Shown here: positions 37,908-46,028 of the stretch, piece by piece
Numbering within the stretch: the first letter of the stretch is position 1
Layout: each line of letters begins with the position of its first letter
Assembly: GCA_944320795.1 (NCBI GenBank)
Contig: CALUIU010000001.1
Location: 124,001 to 188,000 of the forward strand
DNA: 64,000 bases
Direction of reading: 5' to 3'
Origin: Candidatus Paraprevotella stercoravium
GTDB taxonomy: Bacteria; Bacteroidota; Bacteroidia; Bacteroidales; Bacteroidaceae
Made by a program: the position numbers and the translations under genes
The notes under the pieces: model-generated
Told to the model about the DNA's origin: nothing
Seen by the model: the letters and a program-made list of their open reading frames with translations, nothing else
The model's database searches: none

Positions 37908-39179
37908 TTACAATGATGATTTATAATTAAACTGAATATAAACTTCCTGCCAACCGAAGATTTTCATAATCTCTTTCAGCTGGCGTTCGCATTCTGACTG
38001 ATAATATTTCTGCAAGCGGGAATCATAATCCGGTTCTGATAGTACGTTTCCGCCCATGACTTCCAGAGCTATAAGTGCTTTTGAGGTTTGCAGGATATTT
38101 TCTTTGTCTTCCAGATCGTTATCTGTCAGGTCCATTCCCATGACGAAGTTCTTGGTAGCGATATATCCGGCGGAGCCTGCCGCTACACCTCCACTTGCGC
38201 TTCCTATGCCGGCTCCTATGTATTTGCCGAGCTTGCCGAATGTAGTACCGATGGAGCCGCCCAGTTTTCCTCCGATTAACGCTCCGATACCTCCGGTAAT
38301 GATGCTGACAGATGTTGCGGCAACCTTGGCTTCTTCTTCGCTGATAGGTTCCGGTTCTATTTCTTCTATCAATGTATAGTTGCTGCTTGGAATATTGACA
38401 TCTACCGAGATCGGTATTTTTGACGGACTGTTAAAGACGAGGTATAATTTCTTTTGTACGTAGTCTGTTTGGGCTGAATCCATACTTAAGCAGTTCATAT
38501 CGATATATAAGTCTGCATCTCCCGTCAAATGATAGATATTCAGTTTGTCTAAATGCTCATTTGTGCCGTTTGGCTTTCCATGAACGACCAGTTTGTTGAA
38601 TTTTATGGTTTTGAAAACCAGTTTGGGATTTTGTGTGATGTATTTTTCAATATTGAATGCTGCCATTTTTTTCTTTTCGATCGAATTGACCATCCAAAGG
38701 CCGATTCCGAATGCAACGATCAGCAAAGCTATCAGCGAGGCAATCCATATAGAGATTTTTTGTTTTCTGGTATATTGGGTTTTTAGATTCTTTTTGGTGA
38801 TTTCTACATCTATATGATGAAGATGGGCCAGTTTTAATATGATTTCTTTTTCCTGTTTTGAGACAATGCCGTCGTGTTTGATAATCTTTTCCAGAAATCC
38901 GATCGTTGTATTCCAGTCTACGTCTTCATGCAGTAAAGAGTAAAATGTAGTATCAGAGATCTTTTCATTTGATTTTAGGGCGGTTAGCAGTTTTTCTTTG
39001 ATTAGGTTACAACTTTCTTCCCGGTCTTGCACGAGCAGGCTTTCATCCAGACGATTGATTTCTTTTTCGATTTTCCCGAAGAATTTGGGAAACTGTTGCT
39101 CTTTCAATTGCTTTCTTTTTTCACTATATCTGATGTAAAAAACAGCGATCAAAAGATTTTCAAAAATTTTCTTTTCCAT
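37908..39179 (-). CDS. TerB-like membrane protein with glycine zipper
   Basis: 423 residues. Residues of about 75-130 resemble the TerB/TerB-like helical domain (NTTIGFLEKIIKHDGIVSKQ, then EIILKLAHLHHID). One TM helix follows at about 142-164. A beta-rich middle leads to a glycine zipper at about 296-338 (GGIGALIGGKLGGSIG and GAGIGSASGGVAAGS), which can insert in membranes. TerB-like domains occur in stress and phage-response proteins. It is the first gene of the operon, with a long (about 330-base) predicted leader reaching element B. Confidence 0.65.
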   Translation of the reverse strand: MEKKIFENLLIAVFYIRYSEKRKQLKEQQFPKFFGKIEKEINRLDESLLVQDREESCNLIKEKLLTALKSNEKISDTTFYSLLHEDVDWNTTIGFLEKIIKHDGIVSKQEKEIILKLAHLHHIDVEITKKNLKTQYTRKQKISIWIASLIALLIVAFGIGLWMVNSIEKKKMAAFNIEKYITQNPKLVFKTIKFNKLVVHGKPNGTNEHLDKLNIYHLTGDADLYIDMNCLSMDSAQTDYVQKKLYLVFNSPSKIPISVDVNIPSSNYTLIEEIEPEPISEEEAKVAATSVSIITGGIGALIGGKLGGSIGTTFGKLGKYIGAGIGSASGGVAAGSAGYIATKNFVMGMDLTDNDLEDKENILQTSKALIALEVMGGNVLSEPDYDSRLQKYYQSECERQLKEIMKIFGWQEVYIQFNYKSSL

Positions 39180-39230
39180 GATTGTGTGATTAAGATAAAA
39201 AAAGAGCGCAAACTGACTTTATACTTATCC

Positions 39231-39362
39231 GTTAGAGAAGGCTCTGGTAAACCCGTAATCAAGAATAAGCAAAAGCAGTCCACGCCCTTGGAGGGTGTGA
39301 ACATCACTTTCAGCTTATTATTCGTGATTACTAAAATAAATTTACCAGACTTATCTCTTAAC
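39231..39362. repeat. 132-nt imperfect inverted repeat upstream of the TerB-like gene
   Basis: Arms pair in blocks: GTTAGAGA with the rc of TCTCTTAAC, CTGGTAAA (39244-39251) with TTTACCAG (39341-39348), and GTAATCA, GAAT and AAGC with their partners at 39310-39331. The centre is a tight hairpin CACGCCCT-TGG-AGGGTGTG (39281-39299). On the minus strand it would be part of the leader of the three-gene operon. It could be an RNA structure, an attenuator or a small MITE. No open frame uses it. Confidence 0.65.
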
Positions 39363-39513
39363 CAAATAATATGCCGATGACGTTCTAAATAATATGTTTC
39401 TTTTTACGTTATATCATACTTGTTGTTTTTTTGTTTCATTCACAAAACTAAAAAAAACGAAGCAATAATCCAACAAAACAGAGAACATAAATATCCGGAC
39501 TGCTTTTGTACCG

Positions 39514-39566
39514 CAAAAATAGGGGGAGCTTGTATAAGAATTTTGGGCAAGCTATATTTATTTTTG
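39514..39566. promoter_or_regulatory. symmetric divergent promoter/operator element B
   Basis: CAAAAATA (39514-39521), 5 bases, AGCTTG (39527-39532), 15 bases, CAAGCT (39548-39553), 5 bases, TATTTTTG (39559-39566). The left box is TATTTTTG on the minus strand and would start the three-gene operon; the right box would start the WYL gene, whose ATG is at 39592. The inverted repeat is centred between two identical -7 boxes. Usual TTTG -33 elements are not at the normal distance, so an activator or repressor site is likely. The rest of the 39180-39591 gap holds the 132-nt repeat and AT-rich DNA. Confidence 0.7.
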
Positions 39567-39591
39567 CAGAACAATTAAAAAAGGAATAACT

Positions 39592-40476
39592 ATGAAACTG
39601 GATTTTTCAATATGGCTGGTTAATTATCTTATGGATAGTAGTGCGACATTGAAAGAGATCAATGAGGCGTGGAGCCGGAGTTCATTGTATGATAAAGCGG
39701 TGTCGCGGTCTCTCTTTCATATTTACAGGCGAAAAACGGAAGACTTTTTTGGTATAGATATTATCTGTGATCGTAGGACGAATAAATATTATATAAAGGA
39801 TCCAAGGGTGTTGAGGTCTGATCCGTTGAAAAGTTGGCTGTTGTCTTCCATGTCTGCGGTGACTACGATAGAGCGGTGCAAGGCCTTGACCGACCGTATT
39901 ATGTTGGAGGCAACCTACGGAGGCGAGAGTTTTCTCTCTCTGATAACCGAGGCCATGTCTGTGAACCGTTGCCTGCAACTTCTGTATAAACCGTTTTGGC
40001 ATGAAGAACCTTACCAGCTTGTTCTGGAACCTTATTTTATCCGTCTGTTCAGACAACGGTGGTATTTGATCGGTTTTTCACACAAGCACCGTGAAATAAG
40101 AATCTTTGCGCTCGACCGCATGAAAAAGATAGAGATGATGAAACAGACTTTTTCCATGCCCGAAGGAATGAATGTGGAGTCTTTCTTCTTTAATAGCTTT
40201 GGTATTATGCAGCAGGATAATATTCCGGTGGAGAGCATACGCTTGCGGTTTATTGCCGAGCAGGGAATGTACATTAAAACAAAACCTTTGCACCATTCCC
40301 AGCATCTGCTTTCGATGGATAGCGATTATATGGTTTTTGAATATCGTCTGAGTCCTACTTTTGATTTCTTTCAGGAAGTTTTGTCTTACGGATCAGATGT
40401 AGAGGTGCTTGCTCCGGATTCTTTTCGTCAGCGGGTGGCGGAATGTGTGCGCTGGATGACGAAGATTTATCTTTAA
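39592..40476 (+). CDS. WYL-domain transcriptional regulator
   Basis: 294 residues. The N-terminal approximately 70 residues look helical and basic (LYDKAVSRSLFHIYRRK), suited to DNA binding. The WYL domain begins at about 120 and shows the signature RQRWYLIGFSHKHREIRIFALDR split as RWYLIG and FALDRM. The C-terminal WCX-like extension reaches about 290. WYL regulators sense nucleic-acid or nucleotide ligands and often control phage-defence or DNA-damage genes (BrxR, CapW, PafBC). It is divergent from the three-gene membrane operon across element B. Confidence 0.88.
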   Translation: MKLDFSIWLVNYLMDSSATLKEINEAWSRSSLYDKAVSRSLFHIYRRKTEDFFGIDIICDRRTNKYYIKDPRVLRSDPLKSWLLSSMSAVTTIERCKALTDRIMLEATYGGESFLSLITEAMSVNRCLQLLYKPFWHEEPYQLVLEPYFIRLFRQRWYLIGFSHKHREIRIFALDRMKKIEMMKQTFSMPEGMNVESFFFNSFGIMQQDNIPVESIRLRFIAEQGMYIKTKPLHHSQHLLSMDSDYMVFEYRLSPTFDFFQEVLSYGSDVEVLAPDSFRQRVAECVRWMTKIYL

Positions 40477-40487
40477 GAGAGGTGAAA

Positions 40488-40526
40488 AATCCCCACCTTC
40501 ATGTTTGTGGCATGAGAGTGGGGATT
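40488..40526. terminator. terminator between the WYL gene and arsC
   Basis: A 9-bp perfect outer stem (40488-40496 with 40518-40526) plus an inner TTCATG/CATGA pairing, between convergent genes. It can serve both strands. Confidence 0.7.
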
Positions 40527-40533
40527 AACTGTA

Positions 40534-40989
40534 TCAGCATTTTCCTCCGCAGGAGCATTTGGGGAGTTCCTGCTTCTTGATTTCCGTGATGTAGAAGCGG
40601 GCAAAAGCATTTTTGATTTCATCGCGCACGCGGCGGAATTCCGAATCGATAAACTCCGGTGTGCCGGTGGCGTGCGATGGGTCGTCGAAGCCGATGTGCA
40701 GACGCTGGCCCACTTTTCCGGCAAAGGCCGGACAACTTTCATTGGCACCGCTGCAAACGGTAATCACATAGTCCCAGGCTTCGTTCAGGTAAGTGTTGAC
40801 ATGAGTAGGAACATGAGTGCTGATGTCAATGCCGGCCTCTTTCATGACTTCAATAGCCTTGGCATTTACTTGTGGAGCCGGATCGGTCCCTCCGGAGTAA
40901 ACCTTTAAAGAAGCGTCGAACGACTGCAGAAAGCCGTGTGCCATCTGGCTGCGGCAACTGTTTCCGGTGCAAAGAATCAATATTTTCAT
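40534..40989 (-). CDS. arsC: arsenate reductase, low-molecular-weight phosphatase type
   Basis: 151 residues. The P-loop CTGNSCRSQMAHG at about 7-19 has the CX5R active site. The other redox cysteines are at VCSGANESCP (about 80-89), as in thioredoxin-coupled ArsC. The protein ends in CSCGGKC, which could bind thiol or metal. It reduces arsenate to arsenite for efflux. It is the last gene of the arsenic operon, 18 bases after the permease. Confidence 0.9.
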   Translation of the reverse strand: MKILILCTGNSCRSQMAHGFLQSFDASLKVYSGGTDPAPQVNAKAIEVMKEAGIDISTHVPTHVNTYLNEAWDYVITVCSGANESCPAFAGKVGQRLHIGFDDPSHATGTPEFIDSEFRRVRDEIKNAFARFYITEIKKQELPKCSCGGKC

Positions 40990-41007
40990 TGTTATGTTGG
41001 TTTTCAG

Positions 41008-41976
41008 TTAAAGGATATAGTTAAACAGATAACCCGAAAGGATAATGAAGAACGCCACCGTACCGAAGAAGATGCCGATGAGGCGCCAGCTCATGACCTT
41101 CTTGAGCAGTGTGGCTTCGGGTAGTGACAGACCGACTACTCCCATCATAAAGGCGATGGCTGTGCCGATAGGGATTCCCTTGGCTACAAAAACTTCGATG
41201 ATGGGAACGATACCGGCGGCATTGGCATACATTGGTACGGCGAGAATGACCGAGAGCGGTACGGCCAGCCAGTTGTCCTTGGACAGGTACTCCTCGAAGA
41301 AACCTTCGGGCACAAAGCCGTGCATAAAGGCTCCGATACCGATTCCTATCAGGATGTAGACCAATACGCCACGCACAATCTGGGTGGCATCACGTACAAT
41401 CACGGGCAACCGCTTCAGAAAAGTGGTGTGCTCCTTTTCCCAATCGTCGGCCTGTGCCGAAGAATTGGCCTGGATCTGTTTCACCCAGTCGCTCAGATAG
41501 GGATGCAGCTTCATGCGTCCCAGAACAAAGCCTCCGATCACTCCCAGAAGTATGCCGCTTAATACATAAACCAGGGTGATTTTCACTCCGAACGAGCCTA
41601 GAAACATGGCCACAGCCACTTCGTTGACTAGCGGTGAGGTAATCAGAAAGGCGAAAGTTACTCCTAATGGTATGCCACTCTTGACAAATCCGATGAAAAG
41701 CGGAATGGAAGAGCAGGAGCAGAAGGGCGTGATGGCTCCGAACAGGGAGGCCAGCAGATACTGAAGGCCGTACATCTTGTGCGTGATCAGATAGTTGCGT
41801 AACTGCTCTATCGGGAAATAGGCGTTGATGATACCCATCAGTATACTGATGAAGAACAGCAGGATGATGATCTTTATCGAGTCGTAAAAGAAAAAGTTCA
41901 CAGCTGTGCCTAAGGCGGTGGACGATGATAGTCCGAAAATGTCGTAGACCAGCCAGTCGGCGAAGTTCTGAATCAT
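41008..41976 (-). CDS. ArsP/YraQ-like permease (DUF318 family)
   Basis: 322 residues with 8 or so TM helices. The family signature FCSCSSIPLFIGFVKSGIP is near residue 85, and a second similar half begins around 210. ArsP members export trivalent organoarsenicals; other members have unknown cargo. It lies between the small thioredoxin gene (11 bases) and arsC (18 bases). Confidence 0.85.
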   Translation of the reverse strand: MIQNFADWLVYDIFGLSSSTALGTAVNFFFYDSIKIIILLFFISILMGIINAYFPIEQLRNYLITHKMYGLQYLLASLFGAITPFCSCSSIPLFIGFVKSGIPLGVTFAFLITSPLVNEVAVAMFLGSFGVKITLVYVLSGILLGVIGGFVLGRMKLHPYLSDWVKQIQANSSAQADDWEKEHTTFLKRLPVIVRDATQIVRGVLVYILIGIGIGAFMHGFVPEGFFEEYLSKDNWLAVPLSVILAVPMYANAAGIVPIIEVFVAKGIPIGTAIAFMMGVVGLSLPEATLLKKVMSWRLIGIFFGTVAFFIILSGYLFNYIL

Positions 41977-41987
41977 ATTCCCGCTGT

Positions 41988-42221
41988 TTAGATGCCTAAG
42001 ATTTTCTTCACGTCGCTTTCGCTTGGTACCTGACCCTTCAGACGCACTTCTCCGTCAACAACCACAGCCGGAGTGACCATGATGTTGTAGTTCATGATTT
42101 CCATAATGTCGTCCACCTTGGTGAGGGTTACATCCAGATTGTTCTCGCGAATTACTTTTTCAATGACCTGATAGGTTGTCTTGCATTTGCTGCAACCCGG
42201 TCCTAATACCTTGATTTCCAT
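41988..42221 (-). CDS. small thioredoxin-fold redox protein
   Basis: 77 residues, MTH895/TM0996-type. The active site CSKC is in GPGCSKCKTTYQVIEKVI (residues about 9-12), with the cis-Pro TPAVVVDGEV later. It often accompanies ArsP-like permeases. It may reduce arsenicals or the permease thiols; it could correspond to an ArsE-type subunit, but I am not sure. Confidence 0.82.
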   Translation of the reverse strand: MEIKVLGPGCSKCKTTYQVIEKVIRENNLDVTLTKVDDIMEIMNYNIMVTPAVVVDGEVRLKGQVPSESDVKKILGI

Positions 42222-42248
42222 AATGATTTTAGTTTAAATGTGTTCTGA

Positions 42249-42955
42249 TTAAAAATAAAGGATATATCCGTAGTAGATACCGATAAGGATGAAGAGTATT
42301 CCTACTATACGGTACAGAATTTTCTGTATGATCTTGATCTTGCCGTAGAATGTGCCGATACGAGCCGCGCTGAAAGCCAGAATCCAGGCTACGATGAGTA
42401 CCGGAATGGCTGTGGCGATGGCAAATACTGCCGGGAGCAGATGCCCTTCGGCTGTTGTGGAGGCCATGGGGATGAGCATTCCGAAAAAGAATACTCCGCT
42501 GGTGGGGCAGAAGGCCAGTGCAAACAGTACACCGATCAGAAAAGCGCCCCAACCGCCACGGCGTGCTAGTCCTTCGGCGTTTCCGTTGACCCGAACTGAG
42601 GCAGGTTCAGTTTGTCGCCTACAAGCAGAAATAGTCCGATCAACAGTAGCAGGGGAGCGAGAAATCATTCTCCAAGCTTGCTGACGGTGCTTTGTATGCC
42701 GAACATGCCGGAGCCTTCCTGAAGCATGTAGATCAAAAGGCTGCCCAGCAGAGTATAGCTCACGATGCGCCCCAAGGTGTAAAGCAGTCCGTTGTGGAAA
42801 ATCTTGTGCCGGCTTTCGATGTCCTTGCTGATGAATCCGATGGCGGCTATGTTGGTTGCCAACGGGCATGGCGACAAGGCGGTGAGCAGGCCTAGCAGAA
42901 AGGCGGTGACTGCCGGTATGGAACTGTTGTCGAGCAGGGTTTGCAGTTCGTCCAT
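42249..42955 (-). pseudogene. disrupted CcdA/TauE-like transporter (ArsG-like)
   Basis: The frame from 42955 encodes the first TM segments of a CcdA-like transporter (LGLLTALSPCPLATN) and meets TGA at 42667-42665. The same frame continues as FLAPLLLLIGLFLLVG, a membrane segment, until TAG at 42568-42566. The remaining membrane part (WGAFLIGVLFALAFCPTSG onward to 42249) is in a frame that would follow a single-base deletion near 42574. Both Cys-Pro motifs typical of the family are present (SPCP, FCPTSG). The family occurs beside ArsF-like proteins and exports aromatic arsenicals, so this reads as a broken arsG. Sequencing error cannot be excluded. Confidence 0.8.
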
Positions 42956-42961
42956 ATACCG

Positions 42962-43360
42962 TTATTTTAGCAGGTTCTTTACGGTCTGTACCAGTCCCTT
43001 CTTGAAGCCTTCCGGATCTTTTCGTGCCTGTTTGAAGGCAAACGGAGTGAGGTTCTTGGCGGTTTCCTTGCCGTTGTTGTGTCCTACGACAAAGAGCGAT
43101 GACCAGGTTACCTGATACTTTTCCGCCAACTTCTGATTTTCTTTTTGGGAAATGTCGATGGTCTTGAAAACCACTTTACCGTTTTTCAACTCTGATGCCA
43201 ACTGGGTGTTTACGGCATTGCGCGCGTTCTTTTCAATGGCCATACAGGTGGCGCAGCGCTGTTTTCCGTGGAAATACAGAACTTCAACTTCCGATTGGGC
43301 TTTCAGACCGCTGTGTAGAAAAGGCAGACAAAATGTGAATGCCATTAGAATCCGTTTCAT
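42962..43360 (-). CDS. ArsF-like thioredoxin-fold protein
   Basis: 132 residues with a signal peptide (to about GLKAQ). CATC at about residue 37 (FHGKQRCATCMAIEKNA) is the redox centre of a thioredoxin-like fold. It resembles the family annotated as nitrophenyl compound nitroreductase subunit ArsF. It is the first gene of the arsenic operon; its -7 box on the minus strand is TATGTTTG (43464-43457). No arsR is in or directly before the operon. Confidence 0.72.
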   Translation of the reverse strand: MKRILMAFTFCLPFLHSGLKAQSEVEVLYFHGKQRCATCMAIEKNARNAVNTQLASELKNGKVVFKTIDISQKENQKLAEKYQVTWSSLFVVGHNNGKETAKNLTPFAFKQARKDPEGFKKGLVQTVKNLLK

Positions 43361-43456
43361 TTTTTCTGTTTGTTTTTAGTTTGTGTAATCACGAACATAA
43401 AGGCGAAAAAAAGATGCACTGACCGTGCAAGTTTTTATCTGTTGTTTGCAAAATTA

Positions 43457-43464
43457 CAAACATA
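43457..43464 (-). promoter_or_regulatory. -7 box of the arsenic operon promoter
   Basis: The minus strand reads TATGTTTG, about 97 bases upstream of the ArsF-like start. No TTTG at the -33 spacing is evident. The rest of 43361-43697 is AT-rich and non-coding and holds two hairpins. Confidence 0.45.
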
Positions 43465-43567
43465 TGCCGATACGACCAATTTTTAGCGATTGAAATCTTG
43501 TATTATTGTTCGTCTTTTAACGTACTTTAGCCTTGTGACTTCTGAATACTGCTTTTGGAGGGCTCAG

Positions 43568-43609
43568 AAAATGCTCCTGATGATTTTTTCAAGTTGTCGG
43601 GAGCATTTT
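43568..43609. other. inverted repeat in the arsenic/GH84 intergenic region
   Basis: AAAATGCTCC (43568-43577) pairs with GGAGCATTTT (43600-43609) around a 22-base loop. It has a terminator-like shape but lies far from the stop of either gene. Purpose unknown. Confidence 0.4.
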
Positions 43610-43641
43610 AAGTAAAGGTTTTCTTATAAGCCATAAAGAAA

Positions 43642-43672
43642 AAGCTGTGTCGCCCGAAAGCAGACACAGCTT
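43642..43672 (-). terminator. terminator of the GH84 gene
   Basis: A 10-bp perfect stem (43642-43651 with 43663-43672). On the minus strand it is followed by a T-rich run. It lies 26 bases past the GH84 stop. Confidence 0.8.
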
Positions 43673-43697
43673 GAATGGATTGGAATTAGTCATATTT

Positions 43698-45905
43698 TTA
43701 TTTCTGTACTCTCAGAGTGAACTTCTTGAAGTAAACCTGAAGTTCTTTGCCGGAGTTGTTGGCCAGACGGATATAGCTTAATCCCGGGGTCTTGATGTTT
43801 CCGACAATCTCGGTTTTTTCAGCCTCCTGAGTCAGCGGGACTGCGGTCCAGTTCTGTCCGTCGGCGCTGACTTCTACACGGAAGTTTCCGGCTATGTCTT
43901 TGGTTCCTAAGTCAATATAAATCTGTTCCATGCCGACGGCCTTGTCTGAAGCAATCTGTACGTAGCCGTTAGCTGGCCATTTGATGACTTCGTTCGACGG
44001 TGATACGTTGACATCCTGATGACGGGCGCGTACCGGCTGTATTTTCAGCTGAGGAACATCGCTGGTTAGTGTGTAAGGATTGTATTCAGCCTTGGTGTCC
44101 AGAGTGGTATTGTTTTTGGTGTTGTATTCGGTAATGGCCTTGGTGAACATTTCGTTCAGACTCGGTAACAGAACCAGGCTGCCCACTTTGACACCCGGTT
44201 GGTAAGGATTCTGGTTCTCGGTCATGTCCAATTCATACATCTGGGTTTGCAGCGAGCGTGACCGGTTATAATAAGTCATGAAGGTACTGTCTTTCTGCTC
44301 TATTGCCTGAATCATCTGGAGAACGCATTGTCCGTATTCACCTAATAACTTGCCTTGTTTCAGCCAAGGACGGATTTCTTCGATCAGGTAGGGATTCTCT
44401 GTGTCTGCCAGCAGAATGTCGCAAGCTGTTTCCAGTTGTTTGCATTCTGCCAATACACTTTCCATGGCCTTCTGTTCACCGGCTATCATAGCTTTCAGTG
44501 TAGGCTGTAAGTCTACACTTTCATCGCGGCGGAATCCGTGTCCGTTTGGACCGAGGTCAGAACTGTGTGATGCAAATTTTTCTAGATGTGAGCAATTCTG
44601 TGGCAACAGATCCTTGATGGCATTCTTCCATGACTTGATGCTGTCGTAGGTGTCCATGTTCCAGGTATAGTCGGCCACACTGTAGAGTGAAATCTTTGAG
44701 GCCTCGGCACGCTCCATAGGGTTAGATACGAAGCCGGACATATCGTCCTTGATATCTGTAGCGTTGCCGTAAGTCGGACCGAGAAGCAGGTGGTCACGCA
44801 CGTAATCATTTACCGGGAAGTTCCACCAGATATATGCTTTACGCTTGATGAGCGGATTGATCCAGTCCAGTGTCGGTTTGTCGATGCAGGCGATGACGCG
44901 GTCGCCGGTCCACATGATATGGATGCTTGGGTTAAGCTTTTCGCCTAGAGTTGTCAGATAGCCGCCTTTTACGTTTGACCAACTCTTGTTGTATTCTGTC
45001 GGACACATGACGAGCGGAGTAACGTCCGGCTTTTTCTGGATAAACTCATTGTCAATGTAGTTCAGCAGTTCGGCTTGTTTGGTCGGGTTGGTTCCCTCGC
45101 CCCAGATATCGTCAAAGAATACGGCAAAGGAACGGACGCCCAGCTGATACATGGCTTCGAATTTTTGGATCAGTGCATTGCGGTCTTCATCGGTCCACTT
45201 GATATCTTTTCCCGGATGAATGGCCCATACAAAATCCACCTCATAGCGGGCAGCTTGTTCCACCAGTTCGTGTATCTGTGTGGCTTCCTTTTCAGGATAA
45301 GGCTTGCGCCAGTTTGGTGAAGAGTGGTAAGGGTCGTCTTTCGGACCATAGATATAGGTGTTCATCTTATTCTTTCCGTAGAACTCCAGCTGGCGCATAC
45401 GGGCCTCGTGGCTCCATGGAGTGCCGTAGAAACCTTCTACCACACCGCGGAACTCAATGTCCGGATAGTCTTCTATGGTACACAGACTCAATTCTCCCTG
45501 ACGGATCATCTGTCTCAGGGTCTGCACACCGTAGAATGTACCGCGTTGGTCGGCACCGGCAATTACAATGCGGTTTTTCTGGATTTCCAGATAGTATCCT
45601 TCTTTCTTCTGAGGAATTTTCTTATCGTATTTTTTTACAGCCTTGTCGCCTTTTTTACCTACGATTACCTGAAACTTGGCTTTGCCCTCTTTGTTGGGCA
45701 TAATCTGTTTCAAAGCTTCAATGGCATGAGGGCAGCTGCCTTCTGCAACGACCAGTTTATAGGATTCCGGTAGAGCGAGGGTTTCTGAACTTTCCGTTAA
45801 CTGAAACTCCTGAACTTTCGGCTGGAGGAGATCTTTGTTAGTTTGTGCCTGCAGGGAGGCTCCGCCTAACATCAGGCAGAATAAAGGGAGAAAGTAATGT
45901 TTCAT
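43698..45905 (-). CDS. GH84 beta-N-acetylglucosaminidase (O-GlcNAcase-like)
   Basis: 735 residues with a signal peptide (SLQAQ about 17-21), so secreted or periplasmic. The N-terminal domain (about 25-145) is followed by the catalytic barrel: GVVEGFYGTPWSHEARMRQL at about 154-173 and the catalytic pair Asp265-Asp266 in AVFFDDIWGEG. A helical region and a C-terminal F5/8-like beta-sandwich (to about 735) complete it. Length matches the characterised B. thetaiotaomicron GH84 (about 737 residues). It would cleave terminal beta-GlcNAc from host glycans. A promoter lies at 45934-45964. Confidence 0.95.
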   Translation of the reverse strand: MKHYFLPLFCLMLGGASLQAQTNKDLLQPKVQEFQLTESSETLALPESYKLVVAEGSCPHAIEALKQIMPNKEGKAKFQVIVGKKGDKAVKKYDKKIPQKKEGYYLEIQKNRIVIAGADQRGTFYGVQTLRQMIRQGELSLCTIEDYPDIEFRGVVEGFYGTPWSHEARMRQLEFYGKNKMNTYIYGPKDDPYHSSPNWRKPYPEKEATQIHELVEQAARYEVDFVWAIHPGKDIKWTDEDRNALIQKFEAMYQLGVRSFAVFFDDIWGEGTNPTKQAELLNYIDNEFIQKKPDVTPLVMCPTEYNKSWSNVKGGYLTTLGEKLNPSIHIMWTGDRVIACIDKPTLDWINPLIKRKAYIWWNFPVNDYVRDHLLLGPTYGNATDIKDDMSGFVSNPMERAEASKISLYSVADYTWNMDTYDSIKSWKNAIKDLLPQNCSHLEKFASHSSDLGPNGHGFRRDESVDLQPTLKAMIAGEQKAMESVLAECKQLETACDILLADTENPYLIEEIRPWLKQGKLLGEYGQCVLQMIQAIEQKDSTFMTYYNRSRSLQTQMYELDMTENQNPYQPGVKVGSLVLLPSLNEMFTKAITEYNTKNNTTLDTKAEYNPYTLTSDVPQLKIQPVRARHQDVNVSPSNEVIKWPANGYVQIASDKAVGMEQIYIDLGTKDIAGNFRVEVSADGQNWTAVPLTQEAEKTEIVGNIKTPGLSYIRLANNSGKELQVYFKKFTLRVQK

Positions 45906-45933
45906 GAGGTTTTGTTTTTTGAATTTAATGATA

Positions 45934-45964
45934 CAAACATACGTAAATTAGTGCAGTTTCACAA
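45934..45964 (-). promoter_or_regulatory. promoter of the GH84 gene
   Basis: The minus strand has TTG (45964-45962), 20 bases, then TATGTTTG (45941-45934), which fits the Bacteroidetes -33/-7 pattern. The ATG is 29 bases further on. Confidence 0.6.
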
Positions 45965-46028
45965 GAATGTGTATAAAAAAAGCCCATTCTATAAAGAGTG
46001 AGCTTAAATCTTAAATAAAAAGTCAGAT

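Noticed and set aside
42665..42667. The in-frame TGA of the ArsG-like gene as a selenocysteine codon
   Set aside because: A frameshift follows within about 100 bases and the family has no selenocysteine at this place; decay explains it better.
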